From: Verrucomicrobiota bacterium
GTDB lineage: Bacteria; Verrucomicrobiota; Verrucomicrobiia; Limisphaerales; UBA8199
Assembly: GCA_026397855.1 (NCBI GenBank)
Contig: JAPLUA010000049.1
Location: 1-30,511, forward strand
DNA length: 30,511 nt
Direction of reading: 5' to 3'
This document shows, in pieces, positions 16,073-23,104 of this stretch. How positions within the stretch are numbered: the first letter of the stretch is position 1; each line of letters opens with the position of its first letter. The notes under the pieces are model-generated. The model made no database searches. It saw nothing but the letters and a program-made list of their open reading frames with translations, and was not told the DNA's origin. The translations under genes were made by a program, and so were the position numbers.

Positions 16073-17403
16073 GGATCCAACTGCTGGGACTGCTGCAGGA
16101 GGGTTTGTAGGCGCGATTGAATGGCGCCGGGGGCATTCAGCTTTCGGAAAAGTTCACGGGCGGCTTGGCGGCGTTGATCATGGGCTGGAGGGGACTCGGA
16201 CAGGATCACTCGCATGGCCTCTGCGAGGCGGGCGGCGTTCTTGGGCGGCACAAGGATGGCCGATTTTGAGCCGCCGAACACCTCCGGGATGCTGCCGACG
16301 CTAGTGGCAATGACCGGAACCCCGACACGGATCGCCTCCAACAACACGAGCGGATAACCCTCGTGGTAGGATGGCAGCACGAGACAGCGGGAGTTTGCCA
16401 GCACGGCCATTGTTTCCTCGCGGGTCCGGAAGAACTGGAATTGGATGCTCCCAGACACTCCCAGTTCGCGGGCTATGGCCGCAAAGGTCTCCTCGCTGCC
16501 CTGCCCGGCGATCAAGACACGCACGCCGGGAAACTCCTTCGCAACCTCCGCCGTCGCCCGCACCAATTCGTGCAAACCTTTCTCGACGTCACGACGGCCG
16601 AGGAAGATGAAGTCGGGCGGGGCGGAGAGAGAAGAAGGAAGATAGGAGATAGGAGAGGGGAGAGGGGAGAGGGGAGTTGGGAGATCGGATTCAGGCCCTT
16701 TCTGCTTTCTGCTTTCTGCCGGCTCCTCCGTCCCCTGCCCTCTGACTTCTGACTTCTGTCTTCTGTCTTCCGGTTTCTGCTCTTCCACTTCTTCGATCCA
16801 GAAAGGCAGACGGAGGATTGGCCCATTATATCGGTAGGTTTCTCGGATTCCGCGGTCTATGGCGGCTGATGGGGAGAGCATCGCCCGGCACCGGCCCAGC
16901 AGGCGGCTGGCTTCCGGATCCACGAACTTGTTTCCGGGCGTGGCATTGGTTAGCTCCCAGATGAGCAGGCGGTTTGCCACACTGCTACCGAGCAAATGAC
17001 GGGCGAGCGGGCCGGTACCCATGACAATGACGTAAGCTGGGTTTTGGGCCTGGATCTGCCTTCGTGCCTGCCAGGCCAGGCAGCGTCCTGGCCAGTCCCA
17101 GCGGCAGCCCCGGCGCGTCCAGGGACGCACAATCTCAAAAGCGCGCCATGGACTACGGGACGGCGGGACCGCAGGACTACGGGACCACGGCACTACGGGA
17201 CTACGGGACCCTGCGGACCCATGGTCCTGTGGTCCTCCTCCGTGGTCCCGTGGTCTTGTGAGCCCATTTTCCCCAAAATCCACATTTTGCGCGAAGCAGG
17301 TCACTCGCAAGCCTTGCTTGGCGAGTTCCTGGCACAAAAGGTAGGTGGCGAGGTAACAGCCGGCTTTTTGGCCTAGCATGTCGCTGATTACGAAGGCGAG
17401 CAT
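16060..17403 (-). CDS. GT4-family glycosyltransferase with two repeat-encoded inserts
   Basis: 447 aa from ATG 17403. GT-B features: N-domain MLAFVISDMLGQKAGCYLA, IVMGTGPLARHLLG; C-domain PDFIFLGRRDVEKGLHELV, RVLIAGQGSEE, IQFQFFRTREETMAVLANSR, and LVLPSYHEGYPLVLLEAIRV with the E-x7-E motif intact (E of HEGYPLVLLE). Two inserts foreign to the family occur: an Arg/Ser/Pro-rich stretch encoded at about 17145-17262 after QNVDFGENGL, and a longer one encoded at 16624-16793 lying exactly before PDFIFLGR, at the interdomain linker. The last residues (DPAVP) and the TAG come from CCGTAGTC octamers. The region just upstream holds a 12-G tract and no recognisable ribosome-binding site. Confidence 0.85.
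   Translation of the reverse strand: MLAFVISDMLGQKAGCYLATYLLCQELAKQGLRVTCFAQNVDFGENGLTRPRDHGGGPQDHGSAGSRSPVVPWSRSPAVPPSRSPWRAFEIVRPWTRRGCRWDWPGRCLAWQARRQIQAQNPAYVIVMGTGPLARHLLGSSVANRLLIWELTNATPGNKFVDPEASRLLGRCRAMLSPSAAIDRGIRETYRYNGPILRLPFWIEEVEEQKPEDRRQKSEVRGQGTEEPAESRKQKGPESDLPTPLSPLPSPISYLPSSLSAPPDFIFLGRRDVEKGLHELVRATAEVAKEFPGVRVLIAGQGSEETFAAIARELGVSGSIQFQFFRTREETMAVLANSRCLVLPSYHEGYPLVLLEAIRVGVPVIATSVGSIPEVFGGSKSAILVPPKNAARLAEAMRVILSESPPAHDQRRQAARELFRKLNAPGAIQSRLQTLLQQSQQLDPAVP
16624..16793. repeat. In-frame composite heptamer element at the GT4 interdomain linker
   Basis: Plus-strand order: GGAGATA units, GGGAGATCGGATTCAGG, three TTTCTGC units, then TCTGACTTCTGACTTC and TCTGTCTTCTGTCTTC. 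It carries the same modules as the intergenic elements at 17408-17545 and 21782-21898. On the gene strand the purine unit is AGAAAGC, not AGAAAGT, so no TAG arises and the frame stays open for about 56 residues. Confidence 0.85.
17145..17262. repeat. In-frame octamer tract in the N-domain of the GT4 gene
   Basis: Plus-strand units GGACTACGG, GGACCACGG, GCACTACGG, then the inverse type GTGGTCC/GTGGTCCCG toward 17262, so the tract contains both orientations and can partly fold back. It is translated on the minus strand as an Arg/Ser/Pro/Gly-rich insert. Confidence 0.75.
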
Positions 17404-17407
17404 TGCT

Positions 17408-17545
17408 GGAGGAAGGAGATGGGAGATGGGGGGGGGGGGAGGGGGAGAGGAGATGGGAGATAGGAGATCGAATCGGGGGCTGTCCTCTGACTTCTGTCCT
17501 CTGCGCTCTCCGCTCTACTTTCTGCTTTCTACTTTCTACTTTTCC
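17408..17545. repeat. Composite heptamer element with a 12-G homopolymer
   Basis: Plus-strand order: GGAGATG units, a 12-G run at 17428-17439, GGAGATA/GGAGATCG, the core AGGAGATCGAATCGGGGG, CTCTGACTTCTGTCCTCTG, then TTTCTAC units to 17545. The same core and order occur at 21782-21898. The left part is the 5' flank of the GT4 gene at 16060-17403; the right end supplies the stop of the GT2-CE4 gene. Confidence 0.9.
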
Positions 17546-19475
17546 CCAACAGGGTCTTCAACTTTTTGACATTTCTGTCCCAGGCCTGAGCTACGCCTGT
17601 CAGTTGCGCGGCGAGCGCGGCGACGGGGGTTTCGCCGACGAAGAAACGGGGGATTTCGAATGGGTTATCGCAGGCGACTGCGAACCGCTCGGTCGTTGTC
17701 ACTGCGGTGCGGTGCCCTACCTCGGCAAGCAACCGTTGGGTCTGCTCGTTGAAATCGGTTTGCTGGCCGCGTGGGTAGGCAAAGTGCGGGCACGGCTGGC
17801 CCAGGCGCTCCTCGATCACTTTCTTGGAGCGGAGGACCTCGTTGCGGATGAACCCGGGATCGCGGCACAGCCCGAGAATGCTGTGGGACAAGGTGTGCGA
17901 TCCAAAGTTGAGAATATCGCGGGCGGAGGCCAGTTCCTCCCAGCTCGCTGTTTGTGCTTCGGACCGTTTCTTGCTAACGGCCACAGGAAACCCTTCCGCC
18001 ACCCGGCTCCACCACACGCCGAAGTCCTCCTGCGGGACTTGTTTGAGAATGCCATCCACCAAGCGGCTAGGCCAAGCATCGGCTTCCGCGTCGGCCAACC
18101 GCGGGTAGTTGCCAAAACCGGCCCAGGCCAAACTCCGCCTCAGTTCTGGCGCCGGCTTCTCATCGCCGACCAGCCAGAAGACCCACGGCACCTCGCGCTT
18201 CTCAATCCAAGCCGGATTCAGGTAAACCATAGCCGGAACCTGGTATTGCCGGAGGAGCGGAACGGCATTGCGGATGATGCTACCATAGCCGTCGTTAAAA
18301 GTGAGGACATAGCGGAGGTTCGGACCTTCAGGAACACTTGCGCCGGATAGAAAGGCCGCCAACTCGTCCATGGTAGCAAGCTGACCGGTGCTCCGGAAGA
18401 AGCGAAGATGCTTCTCGAACAAGCGCGTGGACGTAAAGTACGGCAGAGGATTCTCCGAGACACCGTGGTAGGCCAGCACGCAGTAGCAGGGATTATGTGC
18501 GGCCCGCCTTAGAAGCAAATGACTGTAGCGCGCGTGGTAAACAGCGCTAAACGCCACTCTCCGGAGCTTCATGCCCAGTCGGCCAGGGAATGGGCGCCTT
18601 GGGGACGCGGCATCCCGCGACCTTGCAAATGCAGTGGGCAGTGCCTGCAGCGAGAGTCGGCCTTGGCGCCAAAGCTGCAGAGCAGCTCTGACGCTCCCTT
18701 CGTTGAGGCGGCGCAAAACCAACCGACAATGATTCCGGATCATCTCCCGGTCAAGCCCCGCACGTTCCTGGAGCGTGAGCGGATTGCGCGGATCGGCTAG
18801 CAATTCACGAAACCAGATGACCGTTTCGGCACTGTGTTGGTCCATGCCGTAAGCCCGCACAATCTGCGCTTCATGGATCCGATACCACCAAAGTCCATCC
18901 GCCTGCAACAGAATGGGGTGATCCATAGCCATTCTGTAATTCATTTCACTATCGCTGGTGTGGAACCGCGTGCCGAAACCGCCGACCTGACGAAAAGCAT
19001 CGGCCCGGAAAATGGTGCCGGATGGTCCTTCCGATAAAATGCTCGTCAGCCGGTCGGTCTGCGCCCGCCAGACCTCTTCCGGGGAAAAGAGGTGAGGTGC
19101 AGTCCATAGTCTGCGGGGATGGGAGATTCCCAGTGCTGCGCGAGGATACGCTTCCATCCCGTCCACCATGGTCCGCAGGAAATGGGGATACATCACGTCA
19201 TCACCATGGAAGAACTTGAGGTATTTGCCGCTGGCAAACTCCGCTCCCCGGTTATGGGTCTGGAACTGTCCCAGGTTTCTGTCGTTTCGGACCAATCGGA
19301 CTTTCTCATCCTTCTGATAGCGAGCTGCGATTTCACCGGTGCGGTCGGTGGAATAGTCGTCCACGACAATCAACTCCCAGTCCTTGAACTCCTGGGCGAG
19401 CACGCTCTCGATCGCCTCGCCAATGTATTGCTCGTAGTTGCGAACCGGGATGATGACGCTGACGAGGGGGGGCAT
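17529..19475 (-). CDS. Fusion of a GT2 glycosyltransferase and a CE4 polysaccharide deacetylase-like domain
   Basis: 648 aa from ATG 19475. Residues 1 to about 260 are a GT-A family 2 domain: VSVIIPVRNYEQYIGEAIES, WELIVVDDYSTD, and the metal-binding D-x-D equivalent HGDD (90-93). Residues about 330-640 are a NodB/CE4 domain: YCVLAYHGVSENP, motif 1 LTFNDGY (391-397), motif 2 FGSHTLSHSILG with both metal-binding His (527, 531), motif 3 HFAYPRG. The first Asp of the TFDDG motif, the usual catalytic base, is Asn394, so deacetylase activity is doubtful although the metal ligands remain. A fusion suggests that sugar transfer and modification or recognition of an N-acetylated sugar are coupled. The last residues (GKSRK) and the TAG are encoded by the adjoining AGAAAGT repeat. 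Confidence 0.85.
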   Translation of the reverse strand: MPPLVSVIIPVRNYEQYIGEAIESVLAQEFKDWELIVVDDYSTDRTGEIAARYQKDEKVRLVRNDRNLGQFQTHNRGAEFASGKYLKFFHGDDVMYPHFLRTMVDGMEAYPRAALGISHPRRLWTAPHLFSPEEVWRAQTDRLTSILSEGPSGTIFRADAFRQVGGFGTRFHTSDSEMNYRMAMDHPILLQADGLWWYRIHEAQIVRAYGMDQHSAETVIWFRELLADPRNPLTLQERAGLDREMIRNHCRLVLRRLNEGSVRAALQLWRQGRLSLQALPTAFARSRDAASPRRPFPGRLGMKLRRVAFSAVYHARYSHLLLRRAAHNPCYCVLAYHGVSENPLPYFTSTRLFEKHLRFFRSTGQLATMDELAAFLSGASVPEGPNLRYVLTFNDGYGSIIRNAVPLLRQYQVPAMVYLNPAWIEKREVPWVFWLVGDEKPAPELRRSLAWAGFGNYPRLADAEADAWPSRLVDGILKQVPQEDFGVWWSRVAEGFPVAVSKKRSEAQTASWEELASARDILNFGSHTLSHSILGLCRDPGFIRNEVLRSKKVIEERLGQPCPHFAYPRGQQTDFNEQTQRLLAEVGHRTAVTTTERFAVACDNPFEIPRFFVGETPVAALAAQLTGVAQAWDRNVKKLKTLLGKSRK

Positions 19476-19479
19476 GGAA

Positions 19480-19637
19480 AAGCAGAAATTTGGAAAGCTG
19501 AAAGCAGAAATTACCCGATCAAACGCTCACATGCTGAAAGCTGAAATTGGATTGCGGACTACTCGGAATCTTGTTCAACACTGGCCGGAGATAGTTGGTC
19601 AGCGGCTAGAAACAAACTCTCAAAGGCTGAAATGCTA
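19480..19637. repeat. Intergenic GGAAAGC/CTGAAAT tract
   Basis: The plus strand carries AGCAGAAATTTGGAAAGCTG, AAGCAGAAATT and ATGCTGAAAGCTGAAATTGG units to about 19550, then a degenerate stretch and AAGGCTGAAATGCTAATG near 19624. It fills the whole gap between the acyltransferase gene and the GT2-CE4 fusion gene. Confidence 0.75.
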
Positions 19638-19648
19638 ATGCACGTGGA

Positions 19649-21667
19649 TTAATGAACGGCTGGGGGCGATGCCAAATAAGGCAAGAACGACTCCTTCAGA
19701 ACTGGTATGAGCACTAATTCGGCGCCCTGTTTCGTCAAGTGTTGGTTGTCGCGGTAGAGAACGATACCGTCACGGACAATCTGATATTGTTTGCGGCTGG
19801 GGTCTAGGAAAGCCGGGCGAGGGTCTATGATGCGGGCGCCTGCCCGGATGAGTTGCTCCAGAAAAGCCGGATTCCTGCCGGGAACCCCGCTGGCTGAATC
19901 GGGTTTGGCGCAAAAACAGGGTTGGTTAAGCTCGGTGAGTTCTCCCCGGTGGCGCCGCAAGAGGGTGCTTACGTTACGGGGTTGCCAAGGAACCCCGAGC
20001 ATAATCCAAACTTGGGTGCCTGTGGCGACGAGCTCCTGAACGGTAGCCAACAGCGCGGTTTCCAGCGAATTCGTCGGTCCTAGCCGACTATCGAGTTCGT
20101 AGTTCCAAACTGAGACCAGCACGACGTGAGGGATGCGCTTTTGCTGTACGTACGATATCACGTTACGGCCGAAGCGAGGGGCGTCCTTCCCTAGTCCCCA
20201 CTGATTACCAATAAAGGTGTTGATGACCGGAGCAGTACCTGCGTGGGTGGCCGCACGGCCGCTCAGACCGCGCATCCTCAACAATGCATCGAAGGCTGGC
20301 AGAGCCGCCATTGCATGGCTGTCCCCCCAAACCAACAAGGTAATTGGTTGATTGGGTTCAGGATTGCCGAGCGGCTGGAGTTTACCCGTCTGTAGATCTT
20401 CTGGCGTCATATCCTTCGCAAACAGAAGGTCGTCATTATACTCTTCGGAAATGGCATCGCGCATGGATTTTGGCAGACGTTGGGGCAGACCGTGGAGCCC
20501 TTGAATGGCCAAGCCAAGGACTAGGCAGACTCCCAATGCAGTCAGCGCGAATCCGAAGATTTTCTGCCTGGAGGCACACACAGTTTTACGCCGGAACGGG
20601 AGTTCGATGAAGCGCCAGGAAAGCGTAGCCAGGACCACTGCCAGAGCGAGCATCGTGAGACGGTAGCCGAGCAAAAATGGTCCCCCCCCCAAGTAATATC
20701 GGGTGAGGGCCAGAATGGGCCAGTGCCAGAGGTAGAGCGAATAGGAGATGAGGCCTACAAACACCACAAACCGGTTGGCCAGGAATCTGCCGAGGGTGGT
20801 CGGCGCGCCCCCAGATTGCGCCGCACCATTGCACCAAATGATCAAAGCGGTTCCCAGACAGGGGGCTAGAGCCGCCAGACCGGGGAAGGTTGTGTTGCCA
20901 GTGTAGAACAAACACGGCACCACGATGCCCAATAAACCAACATAGGCAACGAATTCGCGGAGTAAATGATGTGCAATCGCCGTGTTTTCCGGAAGAACGG
21001 CCAGAATTGAGCCTAGTAAAAGTTCCCAGGCACGCGTGGGGAGGAAGTAGAAGGTAGCGGAGCGGTGGTGCCTCACGCCATATTGGCTGGCTGCCAGACT
21101 CAGGAAGAAACCGGCGCAAAATAGAGAAAGAATCAACCACCGATTTCGCAGGCGTGGAAAGCGGAAGAGCACAGCCAAGGACACTGGTACGACCATGTAG
21201 AACTGTTCCTCCACCGCGAGTGACCAGGTGTGAAGCAGGGGCATTTCATCTGCCGCACTTGCGAAATACCCTTCTGCCGTCGCGCGCCAAAAATGTATGT
21301 TTGCCGCAAAAATAGACTGCCATGCAGCAGACCGTCCAAGCGCAGCGTAGTGGCTGGGTAAGAGTAAGAACCAGCCCGCGACAAGCGTTGCGACCACAAG
21401 AACAAAAAGGGCCGGCATGATTCGCCGGGCGCGTCGCTCCCAGAAACCGACAATGGTGAATCGTCCCGCCTGGAGATCGCTTATAATTAGAGAAGTGATC
21501 AAGTATCCGGAGATCACAAAGAACACATCAACTCCAATATAACCGCCGGGAAGACCGAGTCGGCCGTGAAATAGAACAACGGCCAGCACGGCAACCGCCC
21601 GCAAACCATCCACTTCCGGTCGATATCGAAAGCCGGAGACAATGGGCCTGGAAAGAGAAGGGGGCAC
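19649..21667 (-). CDS. OafA/YrhL-type membrane O-acyltransferase with C-terminal SGNH domain
   Basis: 672 aa from a GTG at 21667. N-terminal acyltransferase-3 domain: YRPEVDGLRAVAVLAVVLFH with the conserved His34, GGYIGVDVFFVISGYLI, the R-R-x-x-R-R-I-x-P motif (near residue 80), WSLAVEEQFY (148-157), and about ten membrane helices ending around 385. The C-terminal SGNH-like domain has GDSHA (448-452, nucleophile Ser450) and the D-x-x-H pair in DNQHLTKQGAEL (Asp640, His643). Such proteins move acetyl groups across the inner membrane and O-acetylate surface polysaccharide in the periplasm. A 9-G run on the coding strand encodes part of LGGGP (residues 326-330). The gene stands alone between two repeat tracts. 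Confidence 0.92.
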   Translation of the reverse strand: MPPSLSRPIVSGFRYRPEVDGLRAVAVLAVVLFHGRLGLPGGYIGVDVFFVISGYLITSLIISDLQAGRFTIVGFWERRARRIMPALFVLVVATLVAGWFLLLPSHYAALGRSAAWQSIFAANIHFWRATAEGYFASAADEMPLLHTWSLAVEEQFYMVVPVSLAVLFRFPRLRNRWLILSLFCAGFFLSLAASQYGVRHHRSATFYFLPTRAWELLLGSILAVLPENTAIAHHLLREFVAYVGLLGIVVPCLFYTGNTTFPGLAALAPCLGTALIIWCNGAAQSGGAPTTLGRFLANRFVVFVGLISYSLYLWHWPILALTRYYLGGGPFLLGYRLTMLALAVVLATLSWRFIELPFRRKTVCASRQKIFGFALTALGVCLVLGLAIQGLHGLPQRLPKSMRDAISEEYNDDLLFAKDMTPEDLQTGKLQPLGNPEPNQPITLLVWGDSHAMAALPAFDALLRMRGLSGRAATHAGTAPVINTFIGNQWGLGKDAPRFGRNVISYVQQKRIPHVVLVSVWNYELDSRLGPTNSLETALLATVQELVATGTQVWIMLGVPWQPRNVSTLLRRHRGELTELNQPCFCAKPDSASGVPGRNPAFLEQLIRAGARIIDPRPAFLDPSRKQYQIVRDGIVLYRDNQHLTKQGAELVLIPVLKESFLPYLASPPAVH
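20682..20690 (-). repeat. 9-G homopolymer in the acyltransferase coding sequence
   Basis: Nine consecutive C on the plus strand, G on the coding strand, within the LGGGP loop between membrane helices. Loss or gain of one base would truncate the protein before the SGNH domain. Confidence 0.9.
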
Positions 21668-21719
21668 TTGAGAGGTGGAGAGCCTAAGAGCGGGAATGCA
21701 TCTGGAATTAGGAATGTGT

Positions 21720-21898
21720 GCCGAAAGCTGAGGAATGACGAGCCGAGATTCTGAGAATCTGAAATGCTGAAATCACCTCAATGGGAGATCGAAGATGGGA
21801 GATGGGAGAATGGGGGGGACGAGAGGAGATGGAAGATAGGAGATCGAATCGGGGGTGTCCTCTGCCCTCTCCTTTCTACTTTCTACTTTCTACTTTTC
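21720..21898. repeat. Composite heptamer element, second intergenic copy
   Basis: A degenerate CTGAAATGCTGAAATC stretch (21745-21776) precedes a composite: GGGAGATCG, GGGAGATG units, a 7-G run, AGATAGGAGATCGAATCG, GGGGGTGTCCTCTG, and TTTCTAC units (21872-21896). It has the same core and order as 17408-17545. Its right end gives the epimerase gene its last codons and stop. Confidence 0.9.
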
Positions 21899-22886
21899 CC
21901 TTGTCCCTGCCCCCGGCATACCACGCCAGCGCACGTTCAATCCCAGCCCGAAACTCCACCTTATACTGAAAGCCATAGGCCTTCTGCTTCGTGGTGTCGC
22001 CTCCGCGGGCGAAGACGCCTTCGGGCATGTTGGAGGTGCCGCGGACTTCCGGCGAATAGCCGCAAATCTCCGCCGCCATCCGGGCGAACTGCTTGAAGCT
22101 CGTATAGATGCCGGTGGAAAGATTCAGCGCATCCCCATTATCAATCTTGTCCATCGTCAGGAGGACCCCATCCACACAATCCTCGATGTGGATGAAATCT
22201 CGCATCTGGTCGCCAGTTCCCCAGACGGTGAGGAGAGGCTGACCGGCTCCAGCCATGGCCCGTTTGCAGATGCTGGGGAATGGATAATGGTCATCCTGAT
22301 CCTCGCCGTAGCCGGAGAAGGGCCGGTAGGTGACGGACTTCAGGCCGTGCTTCTCGTAAGCCAGCTTGCCCAGGTATTCGTTCGTCAGTTTGGCCCAGCC
22401 GTAAGACATATCGGGCATGCCGACGTCTCCGCCGACTTCAATCATATCCTCCTTGAGCAACTGGTAGTTGCCAGACCGCTGAAACTTGATGGGGTAAGCG
22501 GCGCTGGAACTGAAGCAGATGGTCTTTTTGGGGTGGGTCTTGGCCGCCCACTGCCAGTATTCGGCGTCAATGGAAAGATCATCGGCAACCGCCAGGGGGT
22601 TGTTCTCGATCATCATGCGGCCGCCGACCATCGCCGCCAGATGGAGTGCGTAGTCGAAGTCGGTATCCAGATGCTGCTTGAACCACTGGCGGCAGTCTTC
22701 CCGGTAGAAGTGGAAATTCTTAAAGCCCCGCGGATCAAACAGCGGCCAGCCCTTGGCTGGATCAATCCCGCCCGTGTCGGGAACGACGGCGTCAACCGCG
22801 TGCACCTCATCGCCTGCCTCGAGGAAGCGGCGCGTAAAGTGGCGGCCGACGAATCCGGCAGCGCCGGTGATTAGGATCTTTTTCAT
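21876..22886 (-). CDS. NAD-dependent epimerase/dehydratase (extended SDR, nucleotide-sugar type)
   Basis: 336 aa from ATG 22886. Cofactor motif TGAAGFVG (residues 7-14), Asp after strand 2 (VDAVVPD) favouring NAD(H), LHLAAMVGG, catalytic Ser in CFSSSAAYP (126-131), and active-site YGWAK (Tyr162, Lys166). The C-terminal substrate part has YRPFSGYGEDQ, WGTGDQMRDFIHIED and LNLSTG. This is the pattern of GDP- or UDP-sugar epimerases and dehydratases such as GDP-fucose synthase and GDP-mannose 3,5-epimerase relatives; the exact reaction is not decided. It supplies an activated sugar for the locus. The C-terminal KVESRK and the TAG come from the AGAAAGT repeat, in a different frame from the same repeat at 17529. 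Confidence 0.88.
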   Translation of the reverse strand: MKKILITGAAGFVGRHFTRRFLEAGDEVHAVDAVVPDTGGIDPAKGWPLFDPRGFKNFHFYREDCRQWFKQHLDTDFDYALHLAAMVGGRMMIENNPLAVADDLSIDAEYWQWAAKTHPKKTICFSSSAAYPIKFQRSGNYQLLKEDMIEVGGDVGMPDMSYGWAKLTNEYLGKLAYEKHGLKSVTYRPFSGYGEDQDDHYPFPSICKRAMAGAGQPLLTVWGTGDQMRDFIHIEDCVDGVLLTMDKIDNGDALNLSTGIYTSFKQFARMAAEICGYSPEVRGTSNMPEGVFARGGDTTKQKAYGFQYKVEFRAGIERALAWYAGGRDKGKVESRK

Positions 22887-22904
22887 ACAATCTCGGGTGA
22901 TGAT

Positions 22905-23092
22905 GGGATAGGGGAGATGGGAGATAGGAGATCGAAGATAGCAAAGCGGAAAGCAGAAACTAGAAAGCAGAAAGCGGAAATCCCATCAATGGGAGTTCGA
23001 AGATGGGAGATAGGAGATAGGAGGCCGAATATGCTCATATTGCTTTTGATCTCTGACCTCTGACCTCTGACCTCTGTTTTCTGACCTCTTCT
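22905..23092. repeat. Intergenic heptamer tract with several unit types
   Basis: Plus-strand order: GGAGATG/GGAGATA, GATCGAAGAT, AAAGCGG/AAAGCAG units, a small palindrome TCCCATCAATGGGA (22981-22994), a second GGGAGATAGGAGATAGG run, CCGAATATGCTCATATTG, then four CTCTGAC units at about 23050-23077 and CTCTGTTTTCTGACC. It fills the gap between the GT4 gene stop and the epimerase start. Confidence 0.9.
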
Positions 23093-23104
23093 TGCCTTAC
23101 CTGC

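Noticed and set aside
17408..17545. Composite repeat as a rho-independent terminator
   Set aside because: Purine-rich and pyrimidine-rich halves could pair loosely, but there is no compact GC stem followed by a T-run on the gene strand; termination activity would need transcript-end data.
17403..18350. Long plus-strand open frame opposite the GT2-CE4 gene
   Set aside because: It is antisense to a protein with clear GT2 and CE4 motifs and has no recognisable domain; its N-terminal part is translated repeat.
21855..22874. Long plus-strand open frame opposite the nucleotide-sugar epimerase
   Set aside because: It mirrors codon bias of the true minus-strand gene, which has TGAAGFVG and YGWAK; no independent domain is seen.
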